The notes below the pieces were generated by a model. It did no database searches and had not been told where the DNA came from. It saw only the letters and a program-made list of their open reading frames with translations. Made by a program: the position numbers and the translations under genes. DNA of 64,000 nucleotides from Massilia sp. CFBP 13721 (GTDB lineage: Bacteria; Pseudomonadota; Gammaproteobacteria; Burkholderiales; Burkholderiaceae_D): NCBI RefSeq assembly GCF_014842025.1, contig NZ_JACYUY010000003.1, forward strand, positions 86,050 to 150,049, in the 5' to 3' direction. This document shows, piece after piece, positions 1 to 10,184 of this stretch (positions within the stretch are counted from its first letter, which is position 1; every line of letters starts with the position of its first letter).

Positions 1-307
1 AGAAGCCGGTGCATTCCAGCACGACGTCGACGCCCAGCTCGCCCCATGGGATTTCCGCAGGATTGCGCTGTGCGAACACGCGGATCGGATCGCCGTTGAC
101 GATCATAGTGTCGCCTTCGACCGTCACGGTGCCCGGGAACTTGCCGTGGGCGGTGTCGTAGCGGGTCAGGTGGGCGTTCGACTCGGCATTGCCGAGGTCG
201 TTGATCGCAACGATCTGGATATCCTGCTTTTTACCGCCTTCGTAGAAAGCGCGCAGGATGTTGCGGCCGATACGGCCGTAGCCGTTGATGGCAACCTTGA
301 TGGTCAT
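1..307 (-). CDS. gapA: Glyceraldehyde-3-phosphate dehydrogenase, type I (partial, N-terminal part)
   Basis: Cytosolic glycolytic enzyme that oxidises glyceraldehyde 3-phosphate to 1,3-bisphosphoglycerate with NAD. Only the first 102 codons are in the window; the gene runs off the left edge, so the catalytic cysteine is not visible. The N-terminal Rossmann motif NGYGRIGR lies at residues 8-15, and [10 protein letters not shown] and [11 protein letters not shown] follow in the order expected for GapA. The ATG at 307 is preceded by AGGAGC at a good distance. Transketolase lies upstream on the same strand, a common gap/tkt pairing in this group. Confidence 0.95.
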   Translation of the reverse strand, partial: MTIKVAINGYGRIGRNILRAFYEGGKKQDIQIVAINDLGNAESNAHLTRYDTAHGKFPGTVTVEGDTMIVNGDPIRVFAQRNPAEIPWGELGVDVVLECTGF

Positions 308-392
308 ACTTTTTGCTCCTGATTAAAAAAAACCGTTAGCAGGCAGGGTGCGCTCAACAGCACGCGGCATCTCGATGCGTACCTGGGTTGAA

Positions 393-423
393 CGCGTGGG
401 CGGGAAGACCCGCCCACCTTACG
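393..423. repeat. Palindromic intergenic repeat unit (copy A, single)
   Basis: One stem-loop with arms CGTGGGCGGG and CCCGCCCACC around a four-base loop, ending in TTACG. Read on the minus strand it has the GTAAGGTGGGC...GCCCACGCG form of the repeat family found elsewhere in the window. It lies between tkt and gapA. Confidence 0.7.
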
Positions 424-445
424 ACGCCCTGCGACCTTTTATCTC

Positions 446-2443
446 TTAGCCGGCGATGACGGCCTTTGCTTTTGCCACGACGTTCTCGACCGTGAAGCCG
501 AAGTGCTTGAACAGCACCGGCGCCGGGGCCGACTCGCCGAAGGTGTCGATACCGACGACCGCGCCTTCCAGGCCGACGTACTTGTACCAGAAGTCGGTGA
601 CACCAGCCTCGATGGCAACACGTGGCGTGCCGCGTGTCAACACACTTGCCTTGTAGCTGGCATCCTGGCGGTCGAAGACGTCGGTCGACGGCATCGACAC
701 GACACGTGCGGCGATGCCCTCGGCCGCCAGCGCATCGGCAGCCTTCACCGCCAGCTCGACTTCCGAACCGGTGGCGATCAGGATCACTTTCGCATCGGCC
801 GCGTCGCGCAGCACGTAGCCGCCGCGCGCGATGTCGGCCACTTGCGCCGCTTCGCGTTCCATGTACGGCAGGTTCTGGCGCGAGAAGATCAGGGTCGACG
901 GACCGTCGCGGCGCTGCACTGCCGCGCCCCAGGCCACTTGCGATTCGACCGTGTCGCACGGACGCCAGTTGTCCAGGCCCGGGATCAGGCGCAGCGACGA
1001 GACGTGCTCGATCGACTGGTGGGTCGGACCGTCTTCGCCCAGGCCGATCGAGTCGTGGGTGAACACGAACAGCGAGCGGATCTTCATCAGCGACGCCATG
1101 CGCAGCGCATTGCGGCTGTAGTCCGAGAAGGTCAGGAAGGTCGCGCCGAACGGGATGAAACCGCCGTGCAGGGAAACGCCGTTCTGGATCGCGGCCATGC
1201 CGAATTCGCGCACGCCGTAGTTGATGTGGTTGCCCGGGATGCCCGAACGCACGGCCACGATCTCTTTCCAGTTGGTCAGGTTCGAGCCGGTCAGGTCGGC
1301 CGAACCGCCCAGGAATTCCGGCAGCACCGGCGCCAGCGCCTGGATCGCGTTTTGCGAGGCCTTGCGGGTGGCGATGGTTTCCTTTTTGTCGATGCAGGTG
1401 GCGATGGCCGCGTCCAGGGTTGCCTGGAAATTGCCCGGCAGCTCACCTTGCATACGGCGCTCGAGTTCGGCGGCCAGTTCCGGGTGCTGGGCGCGGTAGT
1501 CGGCGAAGTTCGCGTTCCACGCGGCTTCGAGTTCGGCGCCGCGCGCCTTGGCGTCCCATGCCTGGTAGATTTCGCCGGGAATGTCGAACGGGATCGGGTC
1601 CCACACCAGGTGCTGGCGCACGGCCGCGATTTCCTTGTCGCCCAGCGGGGCGCCGTGGACCTTGTCGCCGCCTTCCAGGTTCGGGGCGCCCTTGCCGATG
1701 ATGGTCTTGCAGCAGATCAGGGTCGGACGGTCCGACTGCTTCGCCTGCTCGATCGCGGCGGACACGGCGGCGACGTTGTGGCCGTCGACCTTCGGGATCA
1801 CGTTCCAGCCGTAGGCGGCGAAGCGCGCCGGCGTGTCGTCGGTAAACCAGCCTTCCACTTTACCGTCGATGGAGATGCCGTTGTCGTCGTACAGCCAGAT
1901 CAGCTTGTTCAGGCGCAGCGTACCGGCCAGCGAGGCGACTTCGTGCGAGATGCCTTCCATCAGGCAGCCGTCGCCCAGGAATGCGTAGGTGTAGTGGTCG
2001 ACGACGTCGAAGCCGGGACGGTTGAATTCGTACGACAGCAGCCATTCGGCCAGCGCCATGCCCACCGAGTTGGCGACGCCCTGGCCCAGCGGGCCAGTGG
2101 TCGTTTCCACGCCCGGGGTGATGCCCACTTCCGGGTGGCCCGGGGTCTTCGAATGCAGCTGGCGGAAGTCCTTCAGGTCGTCCATCGACAGGTCGTAGCC
2201 GGCCAGGTGCAGCAGCGCGTAGTGCAGCATCGAACCGTGGCCGTTCGAGAGCAGGAAGCGGTCGCGGTTCATCCAGCCTGGATTGGCCGGGTTGTGGCGG
2301 TAATGCTTGTCCCACAGGGCGACGGCGATTTCCGCCATGCCCATTGGCATGCCCGGGTGGCCGGAGTTGGCTTTCTGGACAGCGTCCATTGCCAGCGCGC
2401 GGATCGCGTTGGCCATCAGGGTGGTGGTTTGCATAGATGTCAT
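446..2443 (-). CDS. tkt: Transketolase
   Basis: Thiamine-diphosphate enzyme of the pentose phosphate pathway that moves two-carbon units between sugar phosphates. The 665-residue product has the usual transketolase length. Visible motifs are [12 protein letters not shown] near the N-terminus, the [14 protein letters not shown] stretch, and the diphosphate-binding GDGCLMEG...[10 protein letters not shown] segment. The C-terminal part carries [15 protein letters not shown] and the [15 protein letters not shown] active-site region. The ATG at 2443 was chosen because it gives the family length; an ATG at 2434 ([12 protein letters not shown]) is also possible, and neither has a clear ribosome site. 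The frame remains open to 2521, but those codons do not resemble transketolase. Confidence 0.97.
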   Translation of the reverse strand: MTSMQTTTLMANAIRALAMDAVQKANSGHPGMPMGMAEIAVALWDKHYRHNPANPGWMNRDRFLLSNGHGSMLHYALLHLAGYDLSMDDLKDFRQLHSKTPGHPEVGITPGVETTTGPLGQGVANSVGMALAEWLLSYEFNRPGFDVVDHYTYAFLGDGCLMEGISHEVASLAGTLRLNKLIWLYDDNGISIDGKVEGWFTDDTPARFAAYGWNVIPKVDGHNVAAVSAAIEQAKQSDRPTLICCKTIIGKGAPNLEGGDKVHGAPLGDKEIAAVRQHLVWDPIPFDIPGEIYQAWDAKARGAELEAAWNANFADYRAQHPELAAELERRMQGELPGNFQATLDAAIATCIDKKETIATRKASQNAIQALAPVLPEFLGGSADLTGSNLTNWKEIVAVRSGIPGNHINYGVREFGMAAIQNGVSLHGGFIPFGATFLTFSDYSRNALRMASLMKIRSLFVFTHDSIGLGEDGPTHQSIEHVSSLRLIPGLDNWRPCDTVESQVAWGAAVQRRDGPSTLIFSRQNLPYMEREAAQVADIARGGYVLRDAADAKVILIATGSEVELAVKAADALAAEGIAARVVSMPSTDVFDRQDASYKASVLTRGTPRVAIEAGVTDFWYKYVGLEGAVVGIDTFGESAPAPVLFKHFGFTVENVVAKAKAVIAG

Positions 2444-2528
2444 GAGGTCGTAAGTCTGGAATGGAAGGCGGCGGGGCCCAGTCAGGCCGTAGCCCGATAT
2501 TCTACCAGAGCCGTGCCTCACTGCCTTC

Positions 2529-5441
2529 TCAGAACCTGACCGACGCCCCCAGCGTCACGTAACGGCCCACCGCGTCATAGCTTTGTGGAAAGGTGTTGCC
2601 GCTGTTGAAAGAGGTGCCGCCGATCGTGCCGCCGACGATCGGCGGCTTCTTGTTGGCGGCATTCGTGACCGCCAGGTTCACGCGCACGTGCTTGTTGATG
2701 TTCCAGCTCGCATTCAGGTCGATGGTATGGAAGGACGGGATGCGGGCGAATGCCGGCAGGAACTCCTGGCCGCCCGGCTCCTCGATCACGCCGCTGACAT
2801 GGCGCCAGTTGTAGCCGAGCGAAAAGGCGCCCACCGTCCAGTTGGTCCGCTGGTTGAATTTGCGCTTGTAGACCGGCGCCGACACGACGTTGTTGCAGGC
2901 TACGCTGTAGTAACCGAGGCAATCGCGCTCGACCGAGGACGGGGTCGCCTGGAAGGTGTAGCGGTTGACCTGGTTGGCGCCCAGGCTGATGTCGAGGTTG
3001 CCGTAGCGCGCGTCCAGGCCGAGGCGGCTGGCGGGCAGGCGGTAGGCCAGGTTCAGGTCGACGCCGCTGGTGCGTTGACTACCGAGGTTCGACAGGGGCG
3101 TGAACACGCCGCGTGCCTCGTTGCCGTTGAAGGTGCCGTTGATCGTATTGCGGCCGATCATGCCGCAGAACGCGTTCACGGTAAAACCCGGATTCTGGGC
3201 CGCGCTGTAGCAGCGTTCCAGGATATCGGTGGTCGACGGCGACGAGACGGCGTCGGTAATGTCGATCTCGTAGTAATCGACCGAGATTGCCAGCCGCGGC
3301 AAGGGCTCGATCACGACGCCGACGGTGCGGGTCTTGGCCGATTCCGGTCCCAGCGCCGTGTTGCCGCCGGCAAGGTTGTTGATCTGGCCCGACGATGGCG
3401 CCGGCAGGCTGCCCACTTCGGACAGCGGCACGCCGGTCTGCACGCACAGGTTCGACAGCGTGCCGGCGCGCGCCGCGTCCGCCCGGTTGATGTTGGCCAG
3501 CTGGCAGGGATCGATGGCCAGGTTCGACAGGCCGGTGACGGCCGGCGCGAACAGTTCGTTCACGTTCGGCGCGCGCGTCGCCTTTTGCACCATGGCGCGC
3601 ACGCGCAGCGTCGACAGCGGCGCCCATTCGCCGCCCGCCTTCCAGCTGCCGTAGTCGTTCTTGCTGCCGGCGGTGGAGAATTCCGTGTGGCGATAGCCCA
3701 GTTCCATGTTCAGGCTGCGCACGAGCGGCAGCTCCTTTGCCAGCGGCACCAGCATCTCGACGGCGTACTCCCTCAGCGAGAAACGGCCCGACCGGTCCGG
3801 CAGGGGCGCGCCGGTGCCCAGCACTTCGCCCTGCAGCTGCGATGCCGCGTCCGACTGCGTGCCGGCCGTGACCTTGCGGTGCTCGGCCAGCAGCGACATG
3901 CTGACCGGATCCTGCGCGAACGGACTGCGCAGGATGTCGCCCAGGTTGCCGGCCAGCGTGACGGCGGCAACGTCCTGCTCGACGCGCTGGTTCAGCAAGG
4001 CGCTGTTGTTGATGAAGGCGGCCTGCGCCGGGGTAATGGAACCTTCGGCGCCGAACACGTTCAGCGGCACGCAGCCGTTGGTGTTGACCACGCAAGTAGT
4101 CGTATTCAGTGCGTTCAGCGCCTGGCCGACCTTGGCCAGCGAACCCCAGTTGCGGCGCTGCTGCGACTGGTCGCTGTTGCCGCGGCTCCAGTAGGCGTCG
4201 TAGGTCCAGTCCCAGGCAATGTCTCCCTTCAGGCCGACCGTGTACTGCAGTGTCCGGGCATCGAAGTCGCTGTAGCGCGGACCGAGTTCGGTGAAACGGC
4301 GGTTCACCAGCAGCGGCACGACCGTGGCGTTGCCGGGCACGCAGTTGACGGCCGGGATGCCGCGCCGCGCGCACAGCTGCTCGCGCGCCGCCTGCGGGAT
4401 ATAAGGGTTGCCGATCGGGACATTGAAGGTGTTGCCGAAGGTGCCGGTCGCGGCCAGGGACGCGGCGACCTCGCTATTGGTGGCGAACACCTCGGCATAG
4501 GCCTCGGCGTGATCGTTGATCTTGTAGCTGGCCAGCGCCGTCGCCTGGGTACGGTCCAGCCTGGTCACGTAATAGTTCGCCGGATTGGTGTTGTACAGCT
4601 GCACCGGCTGCACCAGGCGGCCGCTGGCCGGATCGATCTGCCAGGCGCCGGACAGGACGTTCGGATTGCCGGCCGTGCCCGCGCTGGTGGAGAACGCCGC
4701 CGGGACGGTCGTGGCCGAGCCGTTCGGGGCGCCGGTCACGGAATTGAGGTTGTTGATGCCATAGGCGCGCTCGGCCTGGGTCAGCGGGTCGGCCCGGGTC
4801 TTGCCGATGCTCAGCACGACGTTGCCGCGCCCGCCATCGAGGCTGGCGCCCATGGTGACGTCGGTGCGGCGGCGCTTGGCGTCGTGCTGGTCGCCGGTCA
4901 TGCCATAGGAGGTAGTGACGTCGACGCCGGTGAAGTTGCGGCGCAGGTTGAAGTTGGCCACGCCGGCCACCGCGTCGGCGCCGTACACGACGGAAGCGCC
5001 GCCGGTGAGGATGTCGACCCGGCCGAGCAGGGCCAGCGGAATTGCGTTGGTGTCGACGATGCCGTTGAGGCTGAACGGCACGAGGCGGCGGCCATTGACC
5101 AGCACCAGGGTGCGGTTGGTGCCGAGGCCGCGCAGGTCGATCGTCGCGGCGCCGGTGGTGCCGTTATTGGTCGACGGGCCGATGGCCGGTACCGCGGCCG
5201 GCAGCGCCTTGAAGAATTCCTCGACCGCCACCGGCTGCGTGGCGCGGATTTCTTCGGCCGTGATCGACGCTATCGGACTGTTCGAATTGAAGCCGGGCGC
5301 CGTCATGCGCGTACCCGTGACTTCGACGACGGCGGTGTTCTGTTGCTGGGCCAGGGCGCCGCTGCCGATGCCGAAGCCGGCCAGCAAGGCGCTGGAAAAC
5401 ATCAGGCGTACGGAGCGCGGCAACACTTTTTCTCTCGTCAT
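2529..5441 (-). CDS. TonB-dependent outer-membrane receptor
   Basis: Predicted 970-residue TonB-gated outer-membrane barrel for uptake of an unknown substrate. A signal peptide ends at GALAQQQ, followed by a VVEVTGTR TonB-box-like start. The plug domain has the typical [18 protein letters not shown] and [20 protein letters not shown] motifs at about residues 95-155. The protein ends in a C-terminal phenylalanine (SVRF), as expected for BAM-dependent insertion. The ATG at 5441 follows GAGGAAGAGG; the in-frame ATG at 5462 has no such site. No siderophore, vitamin or sugar genes adjoin it, so the ligand is unknown. Confidence 0.9.
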   Translation of the reverse strand: MTREKVLPRSVRLMFSSALLAGFGIGSGALAQQQNTAVVEVTGTRMTAPGFNSNSPIASITAEEIRATQPVAVEEFFKALPAAVPAIGPSTNNGTTGAATIDLRGLGTNRTLVLVNGRRLVPFSLNGIVDTNAIPLALLGRVDILTGGASVVYGADAVAGVANFNLRRNFTGVDVTTSYGMTGDQHDAKRRRTDVTMGASLDGGRGNVVLSIGKTRADPLTQAERAYGINNLNSVTGAPNGSATTVPAAFSTSAGTAGNPNVLSGAWQIDPASGRLVQPVQLYNTNPANYYVTRLDRTQATALASYKINDHAEAYAEVFATNSEVAASLAATGTFGNTFNVPIGNPYIPQAAREQLCARRGIPAVNCVPGNATVVPLLVNRRFTELGPRYSDFDARTLQYTVGLKGDIAWDWTYDAYWSRGNSDQSQQRRNWGSLAKVGQALNALNTTTCVVNTNGCVPLNVFGAEGSITPAQAAFINNSALLNQRVEQDVAAVTLAGNLGDILRSPFAQDPVSMSLLAEHRKVTAGTQSDAASQLQGEVLGTGAPLPDRSGRFSLREYAVEMLVPLAKELPLVRSLNMELGYRHTEFSTAGSKNDYGSWKAGGEWAPLSTLRVRAMVQKATRAPNVNELFAPAVTGLSNLAIDPCQLANINRADAARAGTLSNLCVQTGVPLSEVGSLPAPSSGQINNLAGGNTALGPESAKTRTVGVVIEPLPRLAISVDYYEIDITDAVSSPSTTDILERCYSAAQNPGFTVNAFCGMIGRNTINGTFNGNEARGVFTPLSNLGSQRTSGVDLNLAYRLPASRLGLDARYGNLDISLGANQVNRYTFQATPSSVERDCLGYYSVACNNVVSAPVYKRKFNQRTNWTVGAFSLGYNWRHVSGVIEEPGGQEFLPAFARIPSFHTIDLNASWNINKHVRVNLAVTNAANKKPPIVGGTIGGTSFNSGNTFPQSYDAVGRYVTLGASVRF

Positions 5442-5673
5442 GATGATCCTCTTCCTCGACAAAACACAGGCCCGTTACGGCGAGCGCATGACAATTTTGC
5501 TAAGGAGATATGATCATTTTGACTTGATCAGTGTCAATCCACAGTGCATGACCTTAGTAAATACAACAGATCGACCTGTGCAGTTCCTGCATGGCCGACC
5601 TGCGCCCGAGGATTGGTGACAGCTTGCCCACGCTTTACAATGCGCCCTCCCCTCCTTTACCTGCAGGAATCCC

Positions 5674-6402
5674 ATGCCCCGTTTTTACTGCCCCCCGCCG
5701 CTCGCCGCCGGCGCGCTCGTCGACCTGCCGGAAGCGGTCGCCCACCATCTGCACGTGGTGCGCATGCAGCCCGGCGACGCCCTGACGCTGTTCGACGGCC
5801 GCGGCGGGCAATACCGGGCGACCCTGCACGAGGCCGGTAAAAAACGGGCCAGCGCCCGGGTCGAGGAGCACCAGGCGTTCGAGGCGGAACTGCCCTATTC
5901 CATTACGCTCGCCCAAGGCTTGCCGGAAGGCTCGAAAATGGACTGGATCATCGAAAAGGCGGTGGAACTCGGCGTGGCGGCCATCCAGCCGCTGGCGGCG
6001 CGGCGCAGCGTCGTGCGCCTGTCCGGCGAACGCGCCGAGAAACGCCATGGGCATTGGCAAGGCGTGATCGTGGCGGCCTCCGAGCAGTGCGGGCGCAACC
6101 GGCTGGCGCAGCTGGCGCCGCTGCAGGAGTTCGGGCGCTGGATCGGCAGCGCAGCGGAGCCGGCGCAACGCATCCTGCTGTCGCCGCGCGCCGGCCAGTC
6201 GCTCGCCGCCTGGGCGCGCGCTGCGCAGCCGCAGACGGTGACGCTGATGATCGGACCGGAAGGCGGATGGAGCGAGGAAGAAGAGCATGCGGCGCTGGCC
6301 GCGGGCGCGCTGCCCATGTCGATCGGGCCGCGCGTGCTGCGCACCGAAACGGCCGGGCTGGCGGCGCTGGCCGTGCTGGCGGCAGCCTGGGGCGGCATCT
6401 GA
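5674..6402 (+). CDS. rsmE: 16S rRNA (uracil(1498)-N(3))-methyltransferase
   Basis: SPOUT-family methyltransferase that methylates U1498 of 16S rRNA. The product is 242 residues, standard length. It starts MPRFYC, has the N-terminal AHHLHVVRMQPGD and LFDGRGGQY segment of the PUA-like domain, and the C-terminal SAM-binding knot motifs MIGPEGGWSEEE and GPRVLRTETAGLAALA. It lies alone on the plus strand between two minus-strand TonB receptors, and a shared terminator follows. Confidence 0.97.
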   Translation: MPRFYCPPPLAAGALVDLPEAVAHHLHVVRMQPGDALTLFDGRGGQYRATLHEAGKKRASARVEEHQAFEAELPYSITLAQGLPEGSKMDWIIEKAVELGVAAIQPLAARRSVVRLSGERAEKRHGHWQGVIVAASEQCGRNRLAQLAPLQEFGRWIGSAAEPAQRILLSPRAGQSLAAWARAAQPQTVTLMIGPEGGWSEEEEHAALAAGALPMSIGPRVLRTETAGLAALAVLAAAWGGI

Positions 6403-6450
6403 GCGCCGGTTACGCCGGCGCCGGCGCCGGCACGCCACGGGCCGCACCAT

Positions 6451-6483
6451 AAAAAAAGCCCCCGGCCGAAACCGGGGGCTTTG
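6451..6483. terminator. Bidirectional intrinsic terminator between rsmE and TonB receptor
   Basis: Eight-pair stem GCCCCCGG/CCGGGGGC with a six-base loop, flanked by seven A on one side and TTTG on the other. It lies between the convergent 3' ends of rsmE and the receptor gene, so it can serve both. Confidence 0.85.
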
Positions 6484-6527
6484 TTCGTATTGCCGCCGCG
6501 CGCGCGGCGACAATCCGGCTACCGTGT

Positions 6528-9500
6528 TTACTTGAAGCGGTAGTTGTACTCGACGGTGAACTTCGCCGAACGTGGTGCGGTGAAGTACGACGGCATTTCG
6601 TACGTGGCGACACGTGCATAGTCGTCGTTGTACGCCTCGTAGACCTTCTGGATCGACTGGTCGTTGAGGACGTTGTAGACGTCCATGCGCAGCGACAGGC
6701 CCTTGGCGAAGACTGGGCGGTAGACCAGGTTCAGGTCCAGGGTCTTTTCCCACGGCAGACGGCCAATGGTGCCACGCGGCGACAGGGTGTTCTCTTCGCC
6801 AGTTGCGCCGAAGCAGTAGTGCGCTGCCGAGTTGTAGTGGTAGCCCGAATCGATGGCGGTCGGATCGGCGCCCGAGCACGAACGTGGACGGCCCGACGCC
6901 AGCAGCAGGTTCGCGCCTGCGGTGATTTCAGGCGTCACGTCGTAGAAACCGAACGCCTTGATCTGGTGCTTGCGGTCGTTCGGCAGCAGGCCGTATGCAC
7001 CGACCATCAGCTCCGGGAAGTCCCAGGTTTGGGTTGCCGAGACATCGCCCTGGGCGCTGGTGGTATCCGACAGGGTCTGGCCTTCGGTGTTACCGCGGCT
7101 GCGCGACAGCGTGTAGTTGATGCGGCCATACCAGCCGTTGCGGTATGGATGTTCAGCGAACACGTCGAGTGCAGCGTAGGTACGCTTCGGCTTGTCGAAG
7201 CCCAGCTCTTCGGCGCTCAGGTTGACCTTGGTGTAGGTCTGGTTGCCTGCGTAGTCGACCAGGAACTCGTTGCCGCGGCCCGGGTTGAACGTGGCGCAAC
7301 CGAAACCGCCATAGTTCGAGGTGTCGATGTTGTTACGCTCGGCGTAAGCGTCGAACGGACGTGGATCGCACAGGTCGTCGATCGTCGACTTCAGCTTGCG
7401 GTAGGTGACCTTGGCGCCGAAGTTCAGGTTCGGGCTGAATGCACGCTCCATGCCGATCGTGAACTCGTCCTGGTAGGCCGGTTTCATGTTCTGCGCAGCG
7501 ACGGTCTTCGGATCCTTGGCCTGGCCGTATTCGTTGTTGTTCGAAACCGGTTCGGTCAGCTGGGTCGTGCCGGTCGGCAGGCCGTTGGCATCGGTACCGT
7601 TGTAGGTGTAGTACTGGAAGGTGTACGTCGAGCCGTTGGCGCCACGCAGCGCGACCATGGTCGGGATCTGGATGGTGTAGCGGCCCAGGCTACCGAAGAC
7701 CTTGAACGAGGCGTCGCCATTCACGTCCCACGACGCATTCACGCGTGGGGCGTACTGGTTCTTCATCTCGATGTACTTGGTGTTGTCCTGGTTGGCGTTG
7801 TAGAAGCCTTCACGACGCAGACCGGCGGTCAGCAGGACGTCTTTCGTGACTTGCCAGCGGTCTTCCAGGTACTGTGCATCCTGGCCGGCATAGGCGTTCG
7901 AAATGGTCGAGTAGATGATGTTGCGGACGTAGTAACCCTGGGCTGCCAGGCCGCCGAACTGGGCCAGCGCCGGCAGGCTGCCGCCCGACACGTTGATCGG
8001 CTGGTTCGGGGTCGTGGTGCGCTGGTACTGGATCAGGCTGCCACCGGCGTAGGCTTCGCCGGCGCCGGTCGAGACCGCCTTGTTGTTGTCCAGGCCCGCA
8101 CGCAGGGTGTGGTTGCCCAGCTTGTATTCCAGGTCCAGGCGCTTCGAGGTGACGTCGTCCTTCGAGCCGCTCAGTGGAATCGTGCTCGTGACGCGCTGGC
8201 CGGCGACATAGCTCAGGCCCGGCGCGCGGTTGGCCGCGGCAGCCGACACTTGCGGCAGGTTCGGGTTGTAACCGACCGGCTCGTAGATGTGACGCGACTG
8301 GGTCTTGCCGTACAGCGCGTTGATCGTCAGGTTATCGGTGAGGTTGCCGATATAGCGCAGGCTCTGCAGCTCGCCGCCGTTGGCGTTGGCCGGGCCGAAT
8401 TCCTGGTGGATCGACGAAGTGACGGTCGAGCCGACTGCGCGCGTGGCGTAGTCGTACGAACGGTAGTCGTAATCGGTCTTCGGCAAGTCGCCGATGGCCG
8501 TGAATTCCAGACGGTGGTTGTCGTTGATGTTCCAGTCCAGCTTGCCGTAGTAGCGCTTGGTCGTGGTTTCCGCATTGCGGAAGCCACTATTGTTCAGCGT
8601 GGTGGAAGTCGTGCTGCCGACGACCTGGTCCGACTCGGACTTGGTCTGTTCCAGGGCCACGAAACCGAACAGGGTGTCGGGGATCAGCGGACCGCCAACC
8701 CAGGCCGAAGTCTGGGTCTGCTGCAGTTTGTTGTCCTGGCGGCGCAGGTACAGGGTGCCGTCGGTATCAAAGGCGCCGGTGTTCGCGTAGTACTGATCGC
8801 GGTAGCTGGCGCGGGTCGAGCGCGGGGTGATCGACGCCATGGCGCCGGCTTCCCAGGTGTTGGTGCCCGACTTGGTGGTGATGTTCACCACACCGCCGGT
8901 CGAGCGGCCGAATTCGACGCCGAAGCCGCCGGTCAGGATCTGTGCCTGGGCGATCGCGCCGAACGGCAGTTCCATCGCGCCCAGCTGGGTCAGCGCATTG
9001 GTGGCGACCATGCCGTTGATGTAGTACGCGTTTTCCGATGCGCCGCCGCCGCCGAAGCTGGCGCCTGCCGGGTAGCTCGGGTCGCCGCGGGTGGTGTTCG
9101 GTGCCAGCTGGACGATCGATTCGACGTTGCGGCCGATCGGCAGGCGTTCGAGTTCGCGCGCGGTGAAGGTCGCGCCGTTGTTCGAGCTCGACACGTCGAT
9201 GCGGTTGCGGCGGCCGGTCACGCGGACCGATTGCACGCCTGCGGTGCCGGCGACAGCGGCTGGCGCATCGAAGCTCGCTTCGACGCCCTGGCCAGCCAGG
9301 ACTTCCAGCTGGGTGGTGCCGACGGTGGCGCCGCCCTTGGTCAGGGTGACGGTGTAAGTGCCGATTGGCAGACTGGTGACGCGGAAGTTACCGGTTGCGT
9401 CAAGCGTGGCCGAGCGCGTTGCGTTGGTGTCGTTGCTCTTCAGAACAACGGTATCGCCCGAACCGGCGGCGACCTTGCCGAATACCGTACCCGAGGCGTT

Positions 9501-9596
9501 CGATTGCGCCATGGCGGTCGGCATTACGGCTACGGTAATAGCACTGGTTGCGAAGGCAACCTGTAACGCGCGAACCAAAACTTTGTTTCTCAACAT
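6528..9596 (-). CDS. Oar-like TonB-dependent receptor with N-terminal carboxypeptidase-regulatory-like domain
   Basis: Outer-membrane receptor of 1022 residues. The signal peptide ends near PTAMAQ, followed by an Ig-like regulatory domain of the CarboxypepD_reg type (GTVFGKV ... LPIGTYTVTLTKGG ... LEVLAGQGVEASF, about residues 30-110). A plug follows with the unusual long form FTARELERLPIGRNVESIVQLAPNTTRGD and ends with VEFGRSTGGVVNITTKSG. The barrel ends YNYRFK. The ATG at 9596 has AGGAA upstream; the in-frame start at 9707 adds residues that would precede the signal peptide. Related proteins are called Oar; their substrates are mostly unknown. The next gene upstream is a paralogue. Confidence 0.9.
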   Translation of the reverse strand: MLRNKVLVRALQVAFATSAITVAVMPTAMAQSNASGTVFGKVAAGSGDTVVLKSNDTNATRSATLDATGNFRVTSLPIGTYTVTLTKGGATVGTTQLEVLAGQGVEASFDAPAAVAGTAGVQSVRVTGRRNRIDVSSSNNGATFTARELERLPIGRNVESIVQLAPNTTRGDPSYPAGASFGGGGASENAYYINGMVATNALTQLGAMELPFGAIAQAQILTGGFGVEFGRSTGGVVNITTKSGTNTWEAGAMASITPRSTRASYRDQYYANTGAFDTDGTLYLRRQDNKLQQTQTSAWVGGPLIPDTLFGFVALEQTKSESDQVVGSTTSTTLNNSGFRNAETTTKRYYGKLDWNINDNHRLEFTAIGDLPKTDYDYRSYDYATRAVGSTVTSSIHQEFGPANANGGELQSLRYIGNLTDNLTINALYGKTQSRHIYEPVGYNPNLPQVSAAAANRAPGLSYVAGQRVTSTIPLSGSKDDVTSKRLDLEYKLGNHTLRAGLDNNKAVSTGAGEAYAGGSLIQYQRTTTPNQPINVSGGSLPALAQFGGLAAQGYYVRNIIYSTISNAYAGQDAQYLEDRWQVTKDVLLTAGLRREGFYNANQDNTKYIEMKNQYAPRVNASWDVNGDASFKVFGSLGRYTIQIPTMVALRGANGSTYTFQYYTYNGTDANGLPTGTTQLTEPVSNNNEYGQAKDPKTVAAQNMKPAYQDEFTIGMERAFSPNLNFGAKVTYRKLKSTIDDLCDPRPFDAYAERNNIDTSNYGGFGCATFNPGRGNEFLVDYAGNQTYTKVNLSAEELGFDKPKRTYAALDVFAEHPYRNGWYGRINYTLSRSRGNTEGQTLSDTTSAQGDVSATQTWDFPELMVGAYGLLPNDRKHQIKAFGFYDVTPEITAGANLLLASGRPRSCSGADPTAIDSGYHYNSAAHYCFGATGEENTLSPRGTIGRLPWEKTLDLNLVYRPVFAKGLSLRMDVYNVLNDQSIQKVYEAYNDDYARVATYEMPSYFTAPRSAKFTVEYNYRFK

Positions 9597-9830
9597 GTCT
9601 ATTCCTATTTGATTATCAGCCTGTCGGCTGTTCTGTCTCCACAAAGAGACCTGTGCATCGGCCCAGCTTCTCCCCCTCACCGTCACGTTGACCTGGTCAA
9701 CGTTCACCTGTGGCGAATGAATGTTACTGAACTTACAAATAAAAACATGTCGTGTGCATATGTGTCAACGGGAAGCGTTACATTTGTGCAAATCTGCAAC
9801 AGAAAAATACTACACAACCCTAAAAACCAG

Positions 9831-9878
9831 TATGTACATACTTGGTATGAGTCCTTTGTAGTCGTTTTATGTACATAC
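9831..9878. promoter_or_regulatory. Pair of TATGTACATAC motifs, possible operator
   Basis: Two identical 11-mers start 37 bases apart, each containing the palindrome TATGTACATA, 235-280 bases upstream of the receptor start at 9596. A related TGTACATAC, again preceded by TAAAAACC, lies about 95 bases upstream of the TonB receptor at 37448. No regulator can be named from the sequence. Confidence 0.4.
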
Positions 9879-10108
9879 AGACGAACAATTGTTACAGCAA
9901 ATTTTCCGTAAATATAGACAGATCATGGGCACCGCTGATTCAACTATGTAGTTCTACTACAAAGGGTGTTTATTCAGCCACCTGCAGGCATTGCAGCCAT
10001 GCACCGGCGATCCCGGCAATGCGCAGGCGATGAGAAAAGGCAGGTGCGGTCGAAGAAGAAACCGGTGGCGGCGAGCGGGGACTAGCGTGCGCGCGGCCGA
10101 GGGCGGCG

Positions 10109-10142
10109 CAAAAAAAAACCGCCGGTTCGCACCGGCGGTTTC
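10109..10142 (-). terminator. Intrinsic terminator of the second Oar-like receptor gene
   Basis: Stem ACCGCCGGT/ACCGGCGGT with a four-base loop TCGC at 10118-10139. The plus strand has nine A before the stem, so minus-strand RNA would carry the U-run. Confidence 0.85.
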
Positions 10143-10184
10143 AGCATCCACGATGCGGGAGCGTTGCTCCCGCGCGTTCTTCGA

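Larger units (their letters stand above)
9597..10184. other. Intergenic region between the two Oar-like receptor genes
   Basis: 588 bases with no supportable gene. The part next to the 9596 start is AT-rich and should hold its promoter; it contains two copies of TATGTACATAC at 9831-9841 and 9868-9878, which share the palindrome TATGTACATA. The far end holds the terminator of the upstream receptor gene. Short frames here have no homology that I recognise and no ribosome site. Confidence 0.7.

Noticed and set aside
503..2539. Long open frame antisense to transketolase
   Set aside because: It is the mirror of a clearly identified gene with high GC third positions; no family resemblance and Arg/Val/Gln/His-rich composition typical of shadow frames.
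2583..5513. 976-codon open frame antisense to the TonB receptor
   Set aside because: Shadow frame; no signal peptide or domain motif, composition typical of antisense frames in GC-rich DNA.
9609..9911. 100-codon frame in the receptor upstream region
   Set aside because: AT-rich promoter DNA, no ribosome site, no resemblance to a protein family.
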